Source: Spirochaetia bacterium
GTDB taxonomy: Bacteria > Spirochaetota > Leptospiria > Leptospirales > Leptonemataceae
Direction of reading: 5' to 3'
DNA: 9,955 nt
Assembly (NCBI GenBank): GCA_029880625.1
Contig: JAOUOA010000060.1
Coordinates: 1-9,955, forward strand
The first letter of the stretch is position 1. The number at the start of each line of letters is the position of its first letter. Shown one piece after another: positions 6,505 to 9,955 of the stretch. The notes under the pieces are model-generated. The model saw only the letters and a list, made by a program, of their open reading frames with translations. It was not told where the DNA came from and searched no databases. The position numbers and the translations under genes are program-made.

Positions 6505-6687
6505 TTATTTTGATGGGGAATGGGGGTCAATTTTAAGCCACTGTTTTTTCCAGGCCAGAGTTCTTTCCTGCCAGGTGCTTCTTTTGCTTCTGTTGTTATT
6601 CAGACGGTTCTGGGTATCTTCACAGATGCGAAGCAGTTCTTCATTGTAATGGAGGAACTTTTCGGTCATATTTTTGTGAATGCCCAT
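6505..6687 (-). CDS. Small ORF, 60 aa, directly upstream of the glycosyltransferase
   Basis: Not recognised. The product is soluble, charged and predicted helical, with several Trp (TWQERTLAWKKQWLKIDP) and no hydrophobic segment. It starts at ATG 6687; an in-frame TAA lies three codons upstream, so it cannot extend. AAGG occurs about 13 bases before the ATG, longer than ideal; M7 is an alternative start but has no better site. The TAA is only 14 bases before the TTG of the glycosyltransferase gene, which suggests a two-gene unit and coupled translation. The composition looks protein-like and no competing gene covers this DNA. It could be a conserved small regulator or partner, or a chance frame. 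Confidence 0.5.
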   Translation of the reverse strand: MGIHKNMTEKFLHYNEELLRICEDTQNRLNNNRSKRSTWQERTLAWKKQWLKIDPHSPSK

Positions 6688-6868
6688 GATAGATTATCGA
6701 CCTTTTGAATCTTCCTGAAAAGCAGGAATTTCATCCAATTTTAAGATATAGGTCATAAATGAAGAATTCTGGAAAGCTTTTTTTATGTTTTATTAAGTAT
6801 CTTTGCAGATGCAGATTATGTCGCATTAAATAAAACAGAAGTGTATCAATGATCCTTCCGATATCCGT
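6688..6868. other. Intergenic spacer in the minus-strand block
   Basis: A 181-base AT-rich gap between two small minus-strand genes. A 31-codon minus-strand frame exists within it but has no ribosome binding site. The gap could hold a promoter for the 60-aa/glycosyltransferase pair; no convincing element pair was found. Confidence 0.35.
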
Positions 6869-7048
6869 TTATGGTTCCTTCAAAAATGTCAGAATTGGAT
6901 TTTCTGAGGCAGAAATTTTCCGTTTCTTTTTCAAAGCTTTTTTCTGCAAAAAAGAGGTTAATTCGATGGCGTATGGCCACAAAATACATGAAACCCAGAA
7001 TTGCAGCAATGATCCGATTGCAACCAAAGCCTCTTCTGTTTGACTCAT
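6869..7048 (-). CDS. Small single-span membrane protein, 59 aa
   Basis: I translated this frame directly from the sequence. It starts with MSQTEEALVAIGSLLQFW, continues hydrophobic to about residue 31 (VSCILWPYAIEL), then turns strongly basic (QKKALKKKRK at 35-44) and ends ENPILTFLKEP. This is one membrane helix with a positive cytoplasmic tail, i.e. an N-out/C-in small membrane protein. The start is supported by AAGGA seven bases upstream, the best ribosome binding site in the minus-strand block. It begins 26 bases after the Nudix hydrolase stop, so it is most likely the third gene of the TPR-Nudix operon. The family is not recognised. Opposite-strand frames over the same DNA lack such support. 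Confidence 0.68.
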   Translation of the reverse strand: MSQTEEALVAIGSLLQFWVSCILWPYAIELTSFLQKKALKKKRKISASENPILTFLKEP

Positions 7049-7055
7049 GGATTCA

Positions 7056-7060
7056 TCCTT
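7056..7060 (-). promoter_or_regulatory. Ribosome binding site of the 59-aa gene
   Basis: AAGGA read on the minus strand, seven bases from the ATG at 7048. It lies in the short gap after the Nudix gene and is the main support for translation of the small downstream gene. Confidence 0.7.
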
Positions 7061-7074
7061 CGTCCGTTAGAATT

Positions 7075-7551
7075 TTATTTTGTAAAAATTTTCGGAAGAT
7101 GTTTTTCCGCCTCTTCAAGAATTCGCCGGTAGACCATTTTTTTAAATACAACAATGTCATCAACAAGCTGATATAAATTATACCAGCGAACGCTTAAAAA
7201 TTCCTGTTCGTGAAGATCCAAAATTAGAGTCGACGGATCGCCGTCCCAGGGAAAGAAAAACCATTTTTGCGCCTGACCCTTGAATTTTTTTAAGTGTTCG
7301 GGAATATGTTCCGGAAAATCATAATGGATCCATTCCTGGATTTCATGAGTTGGTTCGCCGTTCAGTTTCAGACTGGTTTCTTCATAGAGTTCGCGGCGTG
7401 CCGTTTCAAGAGGCGTTTCTCCTTCATCCATGCCGCCCTGGGGGAATTGAAAAATTCCCGGATATTGAATGCGTTCTCCGGTAAGAACCATGCCTTCTTC
7501 GTTATAAACAACAACGCCTACATTTTTTCTGTATGGTCTTTTATCTTCCAT
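7075..7551 (-). CDS. rppH: RppH-type Nudix hydrolase (RNA 5' pyrophosphohydrolase)
   Basis: A Nudix hydrolase of the RppH/Ap4A-hydrolase group, which removes pyrophosphate from 5'-triphosphorylated RNA to start decay, or cleaves dinucleoside polyphosphates. Numbering below follows the longer 161-residue frame, whose ATG is at 7560. PYRKNVGVVVYN opens the fold; the Nudix box spans G42-L64 (G, E48, R56-E57-L58, E60-E61), with all metal-binding glutamates present. The usual glycine near the end of the box is S63. FKGQAQKWF at 93-101 and the C-terminal WYNLYQLVDDIVVFKKMVY match RppH closely. I prefer the second ATG at 7551 (158 aa), because relatives start just before PYRKNVG and GGATGG sits in a suitable place ahead of it; ATG 7560 is the alternative. 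It lies 39 bases after the TPR gene stop and 26 bases before the 59-aa gene, probably in one operon. RppH versus Ap4A hydrolase cannot be separated by sequence alone. Confidence 0.88.
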   Translation of the reverse strand: MEDKRPYRKNVGVVVYNEEGMVLTGERIQYPGIFQFPQGGMDEGETPLETARRELYEETSLKLNGEPTHEIQEWIHYDFPEHIPEHLKKFKGQAQKWFFFPWDGDPSTLILDLHEQEFLSVRWYNLYQLVDDIVVFKKMVYRRILEEAEKHLPKIFTK

Positions 7552-7590
7552 GGATTCCATCCGGCCCGAGCAGCATTGAGTGAGGGGACA

Positions 7591-9144
7591 TTACCTGGTT
7601 TCCGATTTTATTGATTGGTAAAATCCCGAAAATTCCTGGTTCTCTTCTGCAAGATCGATGAATATTTTATCGGAAATAATCAAAAACTGAATCATACTTT
7701 CCGTATCAATTGCTTTTTTCAGCAGCTGTATTGTTTCTTTAGCGGAATTATTACTAATATTTATTTTTGCAATTAAATAATATGCCAATCCCCGGTTTTT
7801 AACTCTGGAAAGATATGCTACAGCCTGATCTTTCTTCCGGTTTCTGTAGAAGAAAATTCCTTTGAAAAAAAAGAAATCGTCAGAAGTATATTCTCTGTCG
7901 GATCTGTCGGGGGTGTCTTCCTTCGGAATTTGAAGTTTTGGTTTGGAATCAAGAATTTCATCTGCTGTTTTATCGTCAATGTGCTCAAGGATGAATTCAA
8001 GATCGGGACTGATTTTATTTTTTATGATGGAATTTGAGAAATAAATCAGAAGGACTCGCTTTCCGTTCTCCGGAATATTATAGTATTTTTCATTTTGAAT
8101 AGAAGAAAAATAATCTGCAGAATAACGATAGGATTTTTCAGAAGAATTTTCCAGGTGAGAGGTGAGAGCCGCAGTTATCAATGCATCTTTTTGCCTGCTG
8201 TCGGATTGAAGAGCTTTCTGACTGAAATGTTTTGCTTCAGTATAATTTTTTTTCATCATTAAGCATCGTGACATGGCGCCCAGAGCGAATCCTGTTTTTC
8301 TGTAGGAAAGTGATTTCTTTAATTTATTTTCAGCTTGGTTAAGTTCGTTTAATTCAAGATAGACAAGGCCTTCGCTTAGATTTATGTAGTGATGAAAACG
8401 TTTTCCGGGATCGGTATTAAACTGCCTTGCTTTTTTCAGTTCCTCCAGCGAAAGATCATACTGGCCGAGTCGGTACAGACAGATGGCCAGCTTGTAGCGG
8501 TATTCCCATTCTTCGGGTTTTAATTCAATCAGTCGTCTGAAATATCCTGCTGCTTCAGGAATCAGATCTTCTTTCATTTCAAGAAGACCCAGATTCCACA
8601 GAGCGGGCGTATATTCAGAATTGATCTTCAGAGCGGAATTGAAATCTTTTCTGGCTTCATCAAAATTTTCTTCGTTCATTTTCGAAATTCCCGAAACAAC
8701 AAAGGTATGTTCTGCCGGAGCTGCATTTTTTAAATTCTCTTCTGCAAGGTTTCGGAGTTTCTCAACTTCAGAAAATTTTTTAAATTTAAGAAACTTGTTC
8801 GAATAAATCTGTAAATTATTCCAGTCCTGTCTGTATTTATAGTATAGAACAATTTTCCAGAATGATTTCTCTTTTAAGTCAGAATCCATTCTGAGGGAAA
8901 TCCCAGTTTTATAAAGTTCAATTGCTTCTTCATTTTTTTTCTGGTATTCCTTCATGTACCCCCTATAAAAATAAGGGTTTCCGTTTCCTGGATTCTGTCG
9001 GAGTGCTTTTCGGAAAAGGTCTTCAGCAGCTCTGTAGTTTCTGCTTCCAAAAGCTTTTTTTCCTTCAAGATAAAAATCCTGAGCATTTAAACTGCCGGAA
9101 AAAAAGGTAAAAAAGAAGGATAATATAAAAAAGTATTTGATCAT
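7591..9144 (-). CDS. Exported tetratricopeptide-repeat (TPR) protein
   Basis: A 517-aa protein with a clear signal peptide (MIKYFFILSFFFTFFSGSLNA, predicted cut after A21), so it is exported to the periplasm or outer surface. TPR helices are seen at about 25-58 and 59-91, again at about 145-250 in three or four consecutive repeats (for example ALWNLGLLEMKEDLIPEAAGYF and YKLAICLYRLGQYDLSLEELKKA), then about 258-325, and a weaker set near 430-490 (FFKGIFFYRNRKKDQAVAYL). Between about 350 and 420 is a less regular charged linker. TPR arrays bind protein partners; no enzymatic motif is visible. There is no strong ribosome binding site at the ATG. It is the first gene of the minus-strand unit with RppH and the 59-aa protein, and is divergent from the ABC exporter operon across 73 bases. 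The partner is unknown; an envelope assembly or scaffolding role is inference only. Confidence 0.88.
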   Translation of the reverse strand: MIKYFFILSFFFTFFSGSLNAQDFYLEGKKAFGSRNYRAAEDLFRKALRQNPGNGNPYFYRGYMKEYQKKNEEAIELYKTGISLRMDSDLKEKSFWKIVLYYKYRQDWNNLQIYSNKFLKFKKFSEVEKLRNLAEENLKNAAPAEHTFVVSGISKMNEENFDEARKDFNSALKINSEYTPALWNLGLLEMKEDLIPEAAGYFRRLIELKPEEWEYRYKLAICLYRLGQYDLSLEELKKARQFNTDPGKRFHHYINLSEGLVYLELNELNQAENKLKKSLSYRKTGFALGAMSRCLMMKKNYTEAKHFSQKALQSDSRQKDALITAALTSHLENSSEKSYRYSADYFSSIQNEKYYNIPENGKRVLLIYFSNSIIKNKISPDLEFILEHIDDKTADEILDSKPKLQIPKEDTPDRSDREYTSDDFFFFKGIFFYRNRKKDQAVAYLSRVKNRGLAYYLIAKINISNNSAKETIQLLKKAIDTESMIQFLIISDKIFIDLAEENQEFSGFYQSIKSETR

Positions 9145-9217
9145 GTTTGTTCAGAGCGGGATTGTGACATGATTTTAAATTGACAGTTTCATTCAAGGAA
9201 AAAAGAAAAAGCTAAAG
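9145..9217. promoter_or_regulatory. Divergent promoter region between TPR and ABC genes
   Basis: A 73-base AT-rich gap that must drive both operons unless promoters lie inside the genes. TTGACA occurs on the plus strand at 9179-9184, a perfect -35 hexamer, but no good -10 follows at the right distance; the downstream sequence is purine-rich (AAGGAAAAAAG) and may include the ribosome binding region of the ABC gene. Confidence 0.35.
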
Positions 9218-9931
9218 ATGATTCAAGTTCAGTCCCTTACGAAAAACTACGGTAAGGTCCGGGCCCTGGACCAAATATCATTTGATATCAAAAAAGGCGA
9301 GGTTGTCGGACTTCTTGGTTTAAATGGCGCGGGAAAAACAACCTGTCTTCGCATTCTTACCGGTTATTTAATTCCATCAGACGGAAACTGCAATGTCGAC
9401 GGAATCGATGTGTTTTCCAACCCTGTAGAAATCAAAAGGCACATCGGTTATCTTCCTGAAACACCTCCGTTATATCCAGAACTGTCTGTACGAGATTTTC
9501 TTCAATTTATATCACGGCTTCGGGGAATCCCTGAGGCTTCTTTCAATGAAGAACTCAACCGGGTATGTGAACTGACGGAGCTAAAAGAAGTTGAAAGAAC
9601 TCTGATCCGCAATCTATCCCTGGGATACAAAAAACGGGTTGGCATTGCTCAGGCGATTATAGGATCCCCTCCGGTACTGATTTTCGACGAACCGGTATCG
9701 GGACTTGACCCAAGACAAATTGTTGAAATAAGGAATTTAATCCGGAATCTTTCAGGGAAGCACACCGTGCTTCTTTCCAGTCATATTTTAACAGAAGTTT
9801 CGCGTACCTGCGACCGAGTGATTGTTATCCACAGAGGAAAACTGGCCGGAGATATTTCCGGAGATCAGTTAGGCAATATTGAAAATATTTTTCTTGATCT
9901 TACAAAAAAAAGTTCGGAGGCAGGCGGATGA
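9218..9931 (+). CDS. ABC exporter ATP-binding protein (GldA/CcmA-like, ABC-2 type)
   Basis: A 237-aa ATPase subunit. Walker A GLNGAGKTT at 34-42; E81 in the Q-loop position (GYLPETPPLY, typical of GldA/NatA-like ATPases where Q is replaced by E); signature LSLGYKKR at 133-140; Walker B VLIFDEP at 153-159; D-loop SGLDP at 161-165; switch H189 in LLSSH. All catalytic elements are intact. It powers an ABC-2 type exporter together with the next gene, whose ATG at 9928 overlaps this stop as ATGA, meaning tight co-expression. The close match to GldA-type ATPases suggests a GldA-GldF-GldG-like cluster, found in several spirochaetes and Bacteroidetes, though gliding itself cannot be inferred. Substrate unknown. 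Confidence 0.93.
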   Translation: MIQVQSLTKNYGKVRALDQISFDIKKGEVVGLLGLNGAGKTTCLRILTGYLIPSDGNCNVDGIDVFSNPVEIKRHIGYLPETPPLYPELSVRDFLQFISRLRGIPEASFNEELNRVCELTELKEVERTLIRNLSLGYKKRVGIAQAIIGSPPVLIFDEPVSGLDPRQIVEIRNLIRNLSGKHTVLLSSHILTEVSRTCDRVIVIHRGKLAGDISGDQLGNIENIFLDLTKKSSEAGG

Positions 9932-9955
9932 GTTCTGTTCAAAAAAAGAATCTCT
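9928..9955 (+). CDS. Start of next gene, probable ABC-2 permease (partial)
   Basis: The ATG at 9928 overlaps the ATPase stop by 4 bases; the visible product is MSSVQKKNL, cut by the window end. Its position directly after a GldA-like ATPase makes an ABC-2 membrane permease (GldF-like) the likely product, but the visible residues are too few to show it. Confidence 0.55.

Noticed and set aside
6750..6800. GAATTC/AAAGCTTT palindromes with a T-run as a plus-strand terminator
   Set aside because: No plus-strand gene ends upstream within reach; the short palindromes are expected by chance in AT-rich DNA.
6871..7176. Plus-strand 101-codon frame opposite the 59-aa and Nudix genes
   Set aside because: It overlaps the 3' end of the Nudix gene and the whole small minus-strand gene, has no ribosome binding site, and its basic, phenylalanine-rich composition is that of a shadow frame.

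Overview
The window reads as a chromosomal segment of a low-to-medium GC (high 30s percent by eye) Gram-negative bacterium. The best guess is a spirochaete of the Leptospira group. The reasons are the tail of a class III adenylate/guanylate cyclase, a GldA-type ABC ATPase overlapping a downstream membrane gene, a TPR protein with a signal peptide, a GT39-like membrane glycosyltransferase, and relaxed lipobox-like N-termini. This assignment is inference; no rRNA or other taxonomic marker is present. I see no tRNA, rRNA, CRISPR array, insertion sequence or phage module.

Layout. Positions 1-168 hold the 3' end of a cyclase gene. A plus-strand block follows: an unrecognised membrane-anchored 163-aa protein (296-787) and a membrane-anchored GH25 lysozyme (947-1666). 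The lysozyme start overlaps the stop of a 37-codon open frame in the classic ATGA arrangement. Positions 1667-1975 have no convincing gene but contain a 110-base island of about 63% GC with a strong hairpin, unlike its surroundings. On the minus strand, 1976-2530 encodes a tail-anchored coiled-coil protein built from 11-residue repeats and written in 33-bp tandem DNA repeats. A divergent promoter region separates it from a CPBP (CAAX/bacteriocin-processing) intramembrane protease (2754-3578, start corrected). A secreted class C beta-lactamase-fold hydrolase follows (3780-4979).

The second half is a minus-strand block, transcribed from about 9.14 kb down to 4.99 kb: a secreted TPR protein, an RppH-type Nudix hydrolase, a 59-aa single-span membrane protein with a strong ribosome binding site, a gap, a 60-aa soluble ORF, and a GT39-like glycosyltransferase with a TTG start. 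The first three are closely spaced and probably one operon; the last two lie 14 bases apart. Divergent from the TPR gene is an ABC-2 type exporter operon: the ATPase is complete and the next gene begins at 9928, overlapping it by 4 bases.

Functional themes are envelope biology (lysozyme, penicillin-binding-like hydrolase, intramembrane protease, lipid-linked sugar transfer, exporter) and RNA 5'-end processing (RppH). No single new system is proven. The items most worth checking are the hendecad-repeat tail-anchored protein, the GC-rich hairpin island, and the small ORFs next to RppH and the glycosyltransferase.
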